Source: Syngnathus acus
Lineage: Eukaryota > Chordata > Actinopteri > Syngnathiformes > Syngnathidae
Direction: 5' to 3'
DNA length: 64,000 nucleotides
NCBI RefSeq assembly: GCF_901709675.1
Contig: NC_051102.1
Location: 8,343,412-8,407,411, forward strand
Part shown: piece after piece, positions 12,726 to 23,087 of the stretch
How the letters are laid out: the number at the start of each line of letters is the position of its first letter
Position numbering within the stretch: the first letter of the stretch is position 1
Notes under the pieces: generated by a model
Database searches by the model: none
What the model saw: the letters and a program-made list of their open reading frames with translations, nothing else
What the model was told of the DNA's origin: nothing
Made by a program: the position numbers and the translations under genes

Positions 12726-15584
12726 TTAGTGGATATAACCTCTGTAATCCAAAAGCAAATAGTTCTTAATAATGGTGGGCAGGTCTAGTCTAGGTACCAC
12801 TTTGTCAAGTCTCCCCTCAAGGAAGACCCTCAGTTTGCAGCGTGATAAGTGCTGCAGGGAACGAGGAGTCCGTGCTAGGGAGAAGACTGACTCGTAGAAC
12901 TCCCGGTGCTCCTAAAAAAAAAAAAAGAATGTGGGAATTCATTTGGATTGTCAAATGCACGTTTCCACCCGGGTGGTAAACTTGCCTCAAAGACCTCAGG
13001 GGGTACAGACTCCACCCAGGTGTCGGTGACTTTAAGTTGACTGTAGGCGTTGAGCAGCACTTCGATGGTGCGCGGAGATTGAGAGCAGTGCTTCAGAACC
13101 TGAAAATCAGCATCGTTCACCATCATCTGGAGTTTGCCAGCGAGGGCCATAGATTCAAAAGAAATAAAGTAATTAAACACTTGTGAAATGAACAGATTGG
13201 AGCTCCCTCCGGGGGTCTAACTGGAAATTATGCAATTAGTGCTAATTAATCTCCTATTAACACTTGCCTAATTAGGGAAGCAGGCGTTTTGTCTGGTGCA
13301 CGTGGGTGCGCTTGAAGTTGTGAGTCTGCTTCCCGCTGCGAGAGCAACGCTGCGTGTTGCGTCGGCAAATGGGAAGGATTGGCAAGTTGAGAACAAGACA
13401 AGGTGGCAAAAGTGCAGTGATGCAAAATTAGACACCTTAATGGCTCATCAGTGACTCCAAATGATTGTCAAAACTAGAACGGGAGTCATTTGGGTGACAG
13501 CGTCGCCTCGGTAGGAGAGGATCTTGGTAAAACCGACAACCGCCAATACTGACAAGTGGGACGGTTCTCCCCGCAGACCAAATTTGTACAAAATGGAAGC
13601 ACAAAAGCGTTGAAAGCAGCTCAGCTACCTTGGGAAGCGCTCCAGGCCACACTCGGATGGAGCCGTGGTTGAGCAGAGCGCGGACAACCCTCTCGGGACT
13701 ATGGGCAAGTTTGTAGCAAACCACCTTGAGGATGTTGTGCATGGGGGCTTCCCCGCCGTAGTCCATTTCGTTAACGCTGGCCCCGTTAGCCAACAGCAGC
13801 TCCACCAAGTCCGCGTTGGCATTCTTGCACGCCATGTGCAGGGGCGTGCGTCTGTCCTGGTCCATCGAGCGGATGTCGGCCCCCGCCTTCATCAGAATCC
13901 GGCACAAGCCCAAGTAGCGCTGGAGGTCCTGCAGCTCCTGCGGCTGGGAGCAGGCGGCGTTCAGCGGCGTGAGGCCTTCGTGGTTCTTTTTGTCCGCGGC
14001 GGCGCCGTAGCGCAGGTAGAGCTCCACGTGATCCGTCAGCCCGTTCCTGGCTGCCACGTGCAAGGGAGTGTCGTCTTCGTCCGCAGTGCGTGCGTTAATG
14101 GCAGCGCCGTATTGAAGGAGGTGCTTGGCACATCTGCAGATGAAATGGGGATGAAATGGTTAACCGTTTTTTCCAGCCTCTCCGTACATTTTTAAAGACT
14201 CACTCAAAGGACTCGGGGTTGGAGCACAAGTGCAGAGGCATATGGCCGTCATCCGAGACAGCGTTGGCGTCGGCACCGTGGACCAGCAGCAATCTGGTAC
14301 ACTCTGGTTCACAGCGGACGCAGGACTCGTGCAAGGCGGTGATGCCGCCCGGCGCCAGGTCCACACTGGCTCCCCGTTGCAGAAGCAGTCTCAGGCACTC
14401 GGTGAAGCCTCGTCCGGCCGTAATGTGAAGCGGCGTCGTCAGCTCCTGCTCGTATGTCAGCGACCAAAGCCCTGAGACACAAAAATCGGATTTGTGGACA
14501 ACCGATCAGTCGAGACAGGACTCGTAACTCAAAACCTACTCAAGCTCCTGTAGTTATATCTGAAGTTGGTCCACTCATCTACATCGCTGGTGTCATAAGT
14601 GGCGTCAATCAAGTCGGCGTACTCGTCATCGTCCGCTATGCTAGCCAGCGTCAGCTCGTCGCCCACCAGCAGCGAGTTCCAAAAGCGCTGGACGCAACCT
14701 GTGGCCTTGGCCGTGGCGATCACGTCGTTGCGGAACGTCTTTGGCTTGCGCCACTTCACCTTTGGTGCCGCGTAAGCCATTGCCTTCTGCCTAACTAGTT
14801 CAGGATTAGTACTAAACGCGGTTATGTGTGTTGTTTGCGCATACGAGGCTATTTCGGGACGTCATGTGATAGGACTCAGGAAATCATGCCAGCGCCGATT
14901 TAAGCATGTAAGCAACAACCAATCAAAGGTTACAAGGACTCTAAAATGGCAATCCTTCACGTGGAAACTTTAAGATTGGGTCATTTGGAAGTAATTGAGT
15001 TGCAACATTGGTTTGTTTCAGGCACCGGAATTTTCTGGCACGTTCTAAAAAGAATGCGTTTCTGCCTTCACATCCCGTGGTGTTACTCATGCTGCTCATG
15101 ATTTGCATACCATCACAGTATATTGTATAGACCGAGTCCAACGCCTTGAATGCAGGTCGCTGGAAAACAATCCTCATAAATGAGACTCCACGTGGCCAAT
15201 TCCTAAATGAAATCCTAATGATGACAGATGTTGTCTCTTACCCTCCCCCCGGGCCACCCAGCGCATCTCGCCGCCCTGCGGCTCGATGATGAGGCCGGCG
15301 GAGGATCCTCGAGGAAAGAGGCGCTGCATAGCCTCCAGGTTGCCCGTGTACAGAGCGTTTTGGATAACCACGTCTCGGCACACGTACGGCCTCGGCGCGA
15401 CGTTGGCCCGCAAAGGCGTCCTGTCCCGGGCCTCCTTCTTCAGAGCATAACTCAGCAGATGGTGGGAGGCCATGCGCCGCTTGTAGTCGTGCCTCTCCAG
15501 CATGTCCTCGTCCAGTTGGAGCGAGCGTAAAGCCTTAGATGAGAAGACGAAGCTGCCTGGCGACATGCTGAACAGCTCGCTCAC
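12726..15584 (-). CDS. asb10: Ankyrin repeat and SOCS box protein 10
   Basis: Substrate-recognition subunit of a Cullin5-ElonginB/C E3 ligase. Minus-strand coding exons: alternative first exons A 15584-15242 and B 14780-14540 (both leave one base over), C 14471-14204, D 14133-13629, E 13099-12986, F 12911-12726 (stop TAA). A-C-D-E-F encodes 471 residues and B-C-D-E-F 437; human ASB10 is about 467. Exon C starts LWSLTYEQELTTPLH, as in mammals. Exons C-D hold ankyrin repeats (DDTPLHVAARNG, RRTPLHMACKNANADLVELL, DYGGEAPMH) and end in RALLNHGSIRVWPGALPK. Exon F carries the SOCS box (RSLQHLSRCKLRVFLEG) and ends in LLDYRGYIH. Exon E joins exon F only if the intron starts with GC (GAG/GCAAGT), giving VFE-EHREFYES. 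All other introns are GT-AG. Confidence 0.95.
12912..12985 (-). other. asb10: asb10 GC-AG intron
   Basis: A 74-nt intron with 5' end GAG/GCAAGT and 3' end poly(T)-TAG/GAG. Apart from C at +2 the donor is a consensus match, as is usual for GC-AG introns. No GT nearby preserves both frame and family sequence. Confidence 0.8.
13226..13276. promoter_or_regulatory. Homeodomain-site cluster in asb10 intron
   Basis: The intron between asb10 exons D and E holds AAATTATGCAATTAG, GCTAATTAATC, CTATTAAC and CCTAATTAGG within 51 bases. This is dense ATTA/TAAT spacing similar to the 6934-6982 cluster. It may be an intronic enhancer of neighbouring gbx1. No other evidence was seen. Confidence 0.3.
14540..14780 (-). 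CDS. asb10: asb10 alternative first exon B
   Basis: Begins ATG GCT TAC GCC (MAYAAPKVKW) at 14780. It encodes 80 residues with TYDTSDVDEWTNFRYNYRSL before donor TTGA/GTAGGT. The end matches the mammalian ASB10 N-terminal segment (FDTSDPERWRDFRFNIRAL), so this is the orthologous start. Exon phase equals that of exon A, so either can join exon C. Confidence 0.88.
15242..15584 (-). CDS. asb10: asb10 alternative first exon A
   Basis: Begins MSELFSMSPGSF at 15584, encodes 114 residues and ends RWVARGE plus one base at donor GG/GTAAGA. It contains CRDVVIQNALYTGNLEAMQR, an ankyrin-like segment typical of an ASB N-terminus. It shares no similarity with exon B, and its splice phase is compatible with exon C. 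A transcript using it must skip exon B, so a separate upstream promoter is implied. Confidence 0.82.
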
Positions 15585-15881
15585 GCTGGATCATGTCAAC
15601 AGTGTGCTGACTGTTGCTTGTTTTGAGATTTGCCATGAAGAGCGACAGACACGCTATTTTTGTCTCACGTGTTGTTGCTCAGGCCTTTGCTCTCTGGCTG
15701 CCTTCCTGCCTACTAAGAATAAAAATAACTCTTCGGTCATGTGCTACTCAATTCTCATTTTAGAAACTAAATGAGAGCGGGTATAGAATGTGATACAGTT
15801 GGTAAGTAAACAAGAGAAGGGCAGTTGGTAAAGTAGCATTAAAGGGGACGTCGTGTTAAAAAATATTCTCTCCCACTAGTG

Positions 15882-15985
15882 GCATTCTGATTAATATTGC
15901 GTTCGTGGAATATGAATCAAGTGGAAAAACCAACTGGGGTTTATCCATTTCCAGGGGCGGCCATTTTGCTACTGGCAACAACATT
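15882..15985. repeat. Half-copy of palindromic MITE family
   Basis: GGCATTCTGATTAATATTGC, then GTTCGTGGAATATGAATCAA, then CAGGGGCGGCCATTTTGC match the arm of the foldback element at 3398-3610. The opposite arm is not recognisable, so this copy is degraded or truncated. Confidence 0.65.
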
Positions 15986-18801
15986 CAGGTCGCGACCTTT
16001 TGGGCTATTGCCCCATTTCACGTCACAATCAGAGCCCGAAGCTTAACCAAACTACGCTCAGCACAAAGATAACATTTTGTCATTGTAAATATTCAACAGT
16101 TTCTATCGTGCGCTTTACTTTAGATGACGACAACTGCTCCCATTTGTGCGCTGTTTGTAAAAGATCGTTCCGTTATTTTTCCTTCTCGTGAGTCTTAATG
16201 GCTTTTTGTGTATCCACGCGACTCCCTGCACGGGCGCATTAGGCTGAATGACGAGCCACCGCTGTGCGTCTGCCCCACGTGAAGTGTTCTGATGGAGGAG
16301 GGACAACGCATAATTAAGACTTTTAGAGCCTCCTCACCGGGCACCCGGCTAATATCTCTTTTTGAATGATGGACCAGCATTTCCACATTCTTGCCGGGAG
16401 CTAAGAGGATCAAACTGGCCTAAAAAAATATTCAGCATTTTTTTGTTATTGATTTGAATCACACCAAAGGAAAATTTTGTTCCGAAATTCAACTTGGATT
16501 GCGGACATGCCATCTATACCTTAACGACACTTCCTCCTTTTGAAATCGAGGTCATTTATTTTACAGTTGGGTAATGAATGCCACATTAAACTGGAGGCGA
16601 GCACCAGTCTCAAGTTTGAGAATACACATTACCCGAGACTAGGAATATTGTTTTCCGTGGCTGGAGTACATCCTTTTTAAATGATACACATAATGAGTTT
16701 ATAATATGCATGGAGGCTACCTCCTCTCTACTTTGATGTCTTCCAAATGGCCCGGGTGTCATCAGCAAAACATGTAGGCACTTTCCCGCCTCATTGGCTC
16801 CCAAATGTATTTTAAATATCATTCCTTGTAACACAATTATTTAAAACGCTGAACTAAACACTTACTAATGGGGGGAAAAAAGACGGAGACTTCCATAGAT
16901 TCATTTCTCAAATGGTTGGCCTTGGTGTTTTTTTTTTTTTTTTTGCCTGTGAAGTAGAAGCAAGTGTGATGACAAGAAAAAAAACATCAATACCATACCG
17001 CCCCCCCTCTGTGGACATCTTCCTTTTCTTTACATTAGCCGCCACGAGCAGTACGGCTTCATGAGTTTTCTGCTTTCTGGTCAAGCGCCTTTCTTTCTCT
17101 CCCAAGGCGCTGAACATCAGTTGTGATGAAAGCGAGCCACTTCATTTATGCAATCATTGGCAATTAGTTCCCTCTGATTATGTGCCTCATAATGCTATTT
17201 GGAGTACTGTGGCACACATGCGAGAAGGAGATTTAACTGCAGCCCTCCTGCCACATTGTGGAGTCATTTCATGTACTTTGAGCGTGATGAAATGTAATTA
17301 GACTAATATCAAATGCTAATGGGTTTTGCAGTGTGAGTCGTTGCTAGTTTAAAGCAGAAAGATTGTCAGATTATGTGCGTACAGTTGTATCGCAAAGTTC
17401 GTATGGCGTTTGTCGATCACTGGATTAGTTGACTGGATGATCGAACACGTCAGGAAATATCAAACAGTGAAAAGAAGCTAGCATGATAACCCGTAATGCT
17501 ACTTGAAGATTGTTCTTCAGATCACCAAGGAAAATTGAGATTCAAACAAATCCGAATTTGACCAGCTTCCAGGAATACATCACGCGCCCGAGAGGTTTCA
17601 TTTATTTCGTGTCACTAAAAAAGTATTTTGATAGCCGATCAATAATGGACACAGGGTTCCGTAACGGCCGTCAACATGGCCGAATACAAAACGACCCCGT
17701 GTCTATTTAGGATGCTTGACATGTGAACCCAAATGAATTTATAGAGCATTAAATTAAACCGCAGCTCGGAACTACTCTGCTAGTGTGATTACATTTCGAT
17801 ATTGTTTGAGCGTTGGGCCCCGCTCCACACTTTGTAACGCAGATTCCAATTGTCTCTCGATGCGCTGATCAACATGCAAATGGTTCTTTCCTTCATGGTG
17901 ACAATAGGGAGGTTCATATTTCAGCATAATAGTCTTGGATAACTTTAACCATCGATCACAACCTCATTTCATTGTGCTAGCGGTTAATACGTGCTTCCCT
18001 GCCAAGTGGAACATTTTCTAATGATGTGCTCGCAACACAAAAACAAGGCAAGCCAGCCCAGGCGCTGCATCAGTCACTAATGCACCCATCCATAATATGT
18101 TTGGTAGCAGCGTGCTTAACGGAGACAGCGAGCGTATTGACTATGCGTGGGGGCGATGTTGAAAAAGTCGAGCAACGGTGTGAAATGCAAAACTTTCATT
18201 TCCGTTTGCAAACTTGCTGGTATCAAATAATGCATAGGACCCGCAACACTCTCAAGAGGGTGCTTAGAAAGATGTCAAAATGGTATATATCAGGGGTTTC
18301 CAAACTCCTTCACCTCAAAAGTCAATAATCGAAAAATGGTTTCCTACCAAACTTCTAGAAATATACTGTATTGCCATTATGCCATTAACACAACCTGTGG
18401 AAGATTTTTAAAATGTGCAATTTTGAGATTGAAAATTCATAAGAATATGGCAATTGAAGGAATTTGGAACAATAAGACATGACTTCCTGAATAAGCTGAA
18501 CAATTAAATGATGAAAAATCTCCATCAACTATTAAAATATTTAAATTTTGGGCGGAACCTTGAGTCGTCACTTCCGAGTGTGCTAATTGCCCTCACCTGT
18601 TGGACTTTTCCTTTTTGTCACCTCGATTTTACTGAGCTGCCATGACAAAATGAATTAAGCTGTTGGAGAAGGCTTTAATCGTTCCTGGTAAGGTAATTTC
18701 AAACTATAAGTGAATGTGTTGATATTTGTTCAGTGTTGAGCGTTTTGACTCTTGAAAAATGCAGAGAACTACAATACAGCCCTCAAACAAAAACAGCTAA
18801 A

Positions 18802-18820
18802 CACCGCCATCTAGTGGCTA
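18802..18820 (-). promoter_or_regulatory. CTCF-like motif (minus orientation)
   Basis: The minus strand reads TAGCCACTAGATGGCGGTG, matching the CTCF core CCACTAGATGGCGG. It lies about 80 bases beyond the H2B variant stop codon. Confidence 0.5.
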
Positions 18821-18878
18821 ATGCGTAGCTTTGTTACCAAGCCAAAGATAACGCCATGAGAAGGGAGGAAATGGTCAA

Positions 18879-18884
18879 TTTATT
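18879..18884 (-). terminator. Poly(A) signal of H2B variant
   Basis: AATAAA on the minus strand starts 17 bases after the H2B stop codon. No histone-type stem-loop is seen between them, indicating a polyadenylated, replication-independent transcript. Confidence 0.7.
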
Positions 18885-18900
18885 CAGGTCCCAACATGGC

Positions 18901-19334
<434 letters not shown>

Positions 19335-19365
19335 TTTTTGTTGTTGTGGTTGTTAACACGTTTTT

Positions 19366-19374
19366 TTTTTTATA
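19366..19374 (-). promoter_or_regulatory. TATA-like box upstream of H2B variant
   Basis: The minus strand reads TTCTTATAAA about 35 bases before the H2B ATG. If it is used, the 5' leader would be only a few nucleotides long. This is tentative. Confidence 0.3.
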
Positions 19375-19494
19375 AGAAATGATTCTCCCGTAGTGCTCGA
19401 TGTCACACTTGAATTTATAGGGCGTGCGGTGCAGCAATTAGTCGCTCATCAAGCTCACCTGTTTGGACTGGATCACTTATGTTCCATATTTGGG

Positions 19495-19502
19495 TGACGT
19501 CA
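19495..19502. promoter_or_regulatory. Perfect CRE (TGACGTCA) upstream of H2B variant
   Basis: A full palindromic cAMP-response element about 160 bases upstream of the H2B start. CREB/CREM/ATF factors bind this site; CREM drives many male germ-cell genes. The regulatory role is inferred from position. Confidence 0.45.
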
Positions 19503-19614
19503 CAAATATCGCCCACCAGAGAGACAAGATGGAATAAAGTTAAATTCTATGTCTGTGTCCGGGAATTTTAACTTGCTTTAGTCGATTTGAATAGGAAGCA
19601 GTGCTAAGTAGTTT

Positions 19615-19633
19615 TGACCACTAGGTGGCGGGC
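19615..19633 (+). promoter_or_regulatory. CTCF-like motif (plus orientation)
   Basis: TGACCACTAGGTGGCGGGC matches the CTCF core on the plus strand, about 280 bases upstream of the H2B ATG. Together with the minus-oriented site at 18802-18820 it brackets the gene divergently. Confidence 0.5.
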
Positions 19634-19634
19634 T

Positions 19635-22532
19635 CATACCGTTTCTTGGCTACGGTCAGTGACATTTGTGTATTTTTCTGCCCTCTTGAGGTGGTTAACT
19701 GAATTACATTTTATTTCCACCCTTCTTTTAAGTCATTACCTGCTTTTTTAAATTATTATTTTATAAATGTGAGAGACACGATGAAGAAAAATGACTGTTT
19801 CTTTGACTTATGGCTTAAAATGTTTTTCTGCAGATGGCAACAGAGGGAAATGGACCAGTATATATAGAACACAATGTGTTCAATATGAGATATAAGAAGG
19901 GGCCTTAGCCAACGACTTTACGGAGGAAATGACTTGCGTGCCCTTCCAACCCAGTCTTCATGAATAGAGGTGAGTGTTGCAATAAAATTATTTCATTGGG
20001 AGGTTGGTTGGAATGAAGTCTTCATGATCCCTTGCTTTGTATCAAGAATTGATATCGCTTCTTTTACTTGATGTGATGAGCGGCGCTAACAGGGTCTTTG
20101 TTTTGGATTCATCTAATTTATGCCTAACAAGAACATGTTTTTAATTTGAATCTCGCTGTGATTGCCATGGATGTCAATCTGTAGTGGGAGGAGGACTGTA
20201 TTTATTTCCCGGTATCTCACACATACTGCCTACGACTCTTTTGAAGCTCTGCCATAAATACAGTTAACCTACAATGCCCGCCGTGGCATAACAAATAATT
20301 CATGTTGAATAGGTGTGTGAGGTCAGCGAGCGGAAGAGACGACCTCGCGAGGCCGCTATGTGAATAACATGTTTTGGTACTGAACATGGATTCTGAAAGT
20401 TATTGACCCAAATAATTTTTTTTATTCTTAATTGCCGAACAAGGGTAAAGAGAAGTTAATGACTGTAATTATAACCAAATCAACAGCAGGAGAAATTCTG
20501 TCGTTTTCACACAATTCATTAGCCGTGATGCGCTCAGCTACACGCTAGTTACGTACATTAGCAAGTGCTTGATAGTTAGTTTGCATTTGGAAATCATTGT
20601 TTTCTGTGGTGTCACACACACAAAACGTTTTTTTTTTTTTCTCACTTTTGAAGCATTTGGCAGTGTTTGCACATATTGACCCTGTGTTAGTTCTCAACAC
20701 AATTGTATGGTCTTCATTTATTTTGTTGATTGTCAAAAGCCCCCGCAAAAAGAGCGGTGGTGCGTTAAATGTTAGGCCTGCTACTTGTTATTCACTGCAT
20801 TAAGCTGTGCATTTCTCCCTCCCCTTGAAAAGCAATTACTGCTGAAAAGTCCACCACGTTGATGCTGCAATCTGCAACAACAGGCACACTGCCTTGTGTA
20901 GAATGGGAATGAGTGTTTCCTAATCCGTCCGTGGGATACCATATCAAAATTGATTAGCTTGGAGGATATAGTTCTTTCCGTCTTGTTTGTTGTCTGATTT
21001 TTTTAAAAAATGTGCCGTGAAATTGTCATTTTACCGGCAGCATAAGTGGATTTAAAACGGTGCCATTAAATGTATGAAGTTTCATTTTCATCCGTGTGAG
21101 CCGGACAATTTCCTCTTTATTTTTGAATCTTTAGATGCCGTTTTGTAGATAAACGGCAATTGCATGGCGACATCATGCGTAGCCTGTTGTTAACCGTTGC
21201 TATGGTCTGTGTGCTTGGTTACCAGAGCGGAATATTGATTTGAATCCCTGAGGGCTGTGGTCATATCCTTGACAGTTCACCTATTGTTATGGTGATTCCA
21301 CATGCACTGAATTCAATCTTTTGCTGCTGGGAGAAATGAAAAGATGTCACGCAGCATCCCGGTGAACTTTGAACCCATTGCTCGTTTCAGTTTGAAAGAG
21401 TCACTGACACTAAATGACCATCCATTTTTTTGGATACACCCAAAAAGGTCGCCAGCCCATAGAGATATAAGAAGTAACAACTCCAAGAAAAGACTTCTTC
21501 TGGTTCCAATAGGTTGAGGTCCATTGCAGCATGCAAAGTAAGCTGTGGCATGTTTGCACAGAGCATCACACAGAACCAAGGTGGTGTCCAGATTGCGCGA
21601 CTTGCCTTGCGAATGCGAGCGCAGACACGCAAGCAAAGCAGCCATTCAGCAGTGGGATGGATCCTGACTACTAAAGAGGAGGCGGAGGAGAGAGAGCGAT
21701 AAAAAGGGGGGCGGGGGGGTTGCTGTCGGTGGTGGCGGTGAGGAAACGAATATAAATCTGTATGTTCGCAGGAGTAAAGCTGGAGCTCTCCAGAGCGGCT
21801 TTAGCGACAATGCTTGTAAACGGTCGAGCGGCGGTTTCGCCGTTAACTAAAGGATTTGCGCAAGTGAGGAAGTAGATCCAGCGTGGAAGCTGCGAACAGC
21901 GCTTGTCAAGATCAGTGGCGGGTTGTTCGGAGGTCTGTGACCCCCCCCCCCCCCCCCCCCTCCTCCTCTCCCACCTTCAATTTAATTTCTGGACGGAAGA
22001 AGACCGACGACTGACTGGAAGGTGTCGGCGAGGGACTCGTGAGCCCTTTCTCTCCTTATTAGCTCCATTCACAAAATCATCGCATTCCATCATCACAGCA
22101 ATGTAGAGGCATTCCCGCTCGGAGGAGGAAGGGTCCCATTGACTGCCGAGGCTTAGCGCCTCTCCCCAACAGCGAGCCCCTTTTCATTGCAGCACCCCAC
22201 CCCATCTCTTGCCGCTTTCTTTACATCTAATTTGCCCCTTTCCTGGCTTTCTTGCGTTCCCATTCAAGGGAGCAGGAGGCGTTGCGTTCGGGTTCTCGCG
22301 CCGGCTTCCCGTGACAGAAGACAGCAGTTTTGCATAGAATACAATCAGTAAGCAACAACTGGCAACCGGCGAATGGCCTCGCGACGAAAGAGTTGCCGCA
22401 AGTGACGGAGCGACTCATGTGGCCGTTTGTCGAGAGCGTCGGTTTTGCCATCGAGGGCTCGGTGTGACTTAGCAACCGCTGTTGCTAAGCAAAGTCCTTT
22501 CGCCGAAGTTGCTTGAGCGTCACTCCACAGCC
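19635..22532. other. Intergenic region H2B variant-asic3 and probable asic3 promoter 1
   Basis: 19635-21600 shows no gene. From about 21640 the sequence becomes GC-richer with purine-rich and poly(C) tracts (21943-21960). This probably holds the promoter and 5' UTR of the first asic3 start. A GAATATAAATC at about 21748 could be a TATA element. In-frame sequence before the ATG at 22533 opens only with a TTG. Confidence 0.45.
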
Positions 22533-23087
22533 ATGAAAGGCGGCTCGGAGGAAAGCATGGAAAGCGCCAGGCCGTCCAACCTGCAAGCTTTTGCCAACAT
22601 CTCCACGCTGCACGGCATGAGTCACATCTTCTCCTACGGCCACATGACGTTCCGCCGCTTCCTCTGGACGCTTTCCTTCCTGGGTTCGCTGAGCTTGCTG
22701 CTGCTGGTGTGCATGGATCGGGTGTCCTACTACCTGGAGTACCCGCACGTCACCAAACTGGACGAGGTGGCGGCCACCAACCTCACCTTTCCCGCCATTA
22801 CCTTCTGTAACCTCAACGAGTTCCGCTTTTCCAAAATCACCCGGAATGACCTCTATCACGTGGGGGAGCTTCTGGCCCTCCTCAATAATAACTACCAAAT
22901 CGCCAACCCGCATTTGGCCGAGCCTGAGGTTCTGGCCGCCCTGAAGGAGAAAGCCAACTTCCAGAACTTTAAGCCCAAACTCTTCAACATGACCGATTTC
23001 TATAACCGCACGGGTCACGATATCGGCGATATGCTGTTGCAGTGCACCTTTCGCGGGGAGGATTGCTACTCGGCTAACTTTAGCACG
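22533..23087 (+). CDS. asic3: asic3 first exon 1a (ASIC1a/2a-type N-terminus)
   Basis: Encodes 185 residues from ATG 22533 (first ATG in frame) to donor ACG/GTGAGT, phase 0. It has [17 protein letters not shown] with the conserved His-Gly gating motif. TM1 is roughly residues 42-64 ([16 protein letters not shown]). Then come [40 protein letters not shown] and [12 protein letters not shown]. The YPHVTK histidine linked to proton gating is present. Resemblance is strongest to ASIC1a and ASIC2a N-termini. It is 28 kb from exon 2. Confidence 0.93.

Larger units (their letters stand above)
15585..18878. other. Intergenic region asb10-H2B variant
   Basis: No gene was recognised. A half-copy of the palindromic MITE family lies at about 15882-15985. 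Stretches 16195-16420 and 17110-17340 are non-repetitive with ATTA cores and could be conserved non-coding elements. A CAGGGGTTTCCAAACTC at about 18293 resembles a hAT terminus, but no second terminus was found. Confidence 0.4.

Noticed and set aside
18293-18340. hAT-like terminus CAGGGGTTTCCAAACTC
   Set aside because: No matching opposite terminus or target-site duplication could be found by eye.
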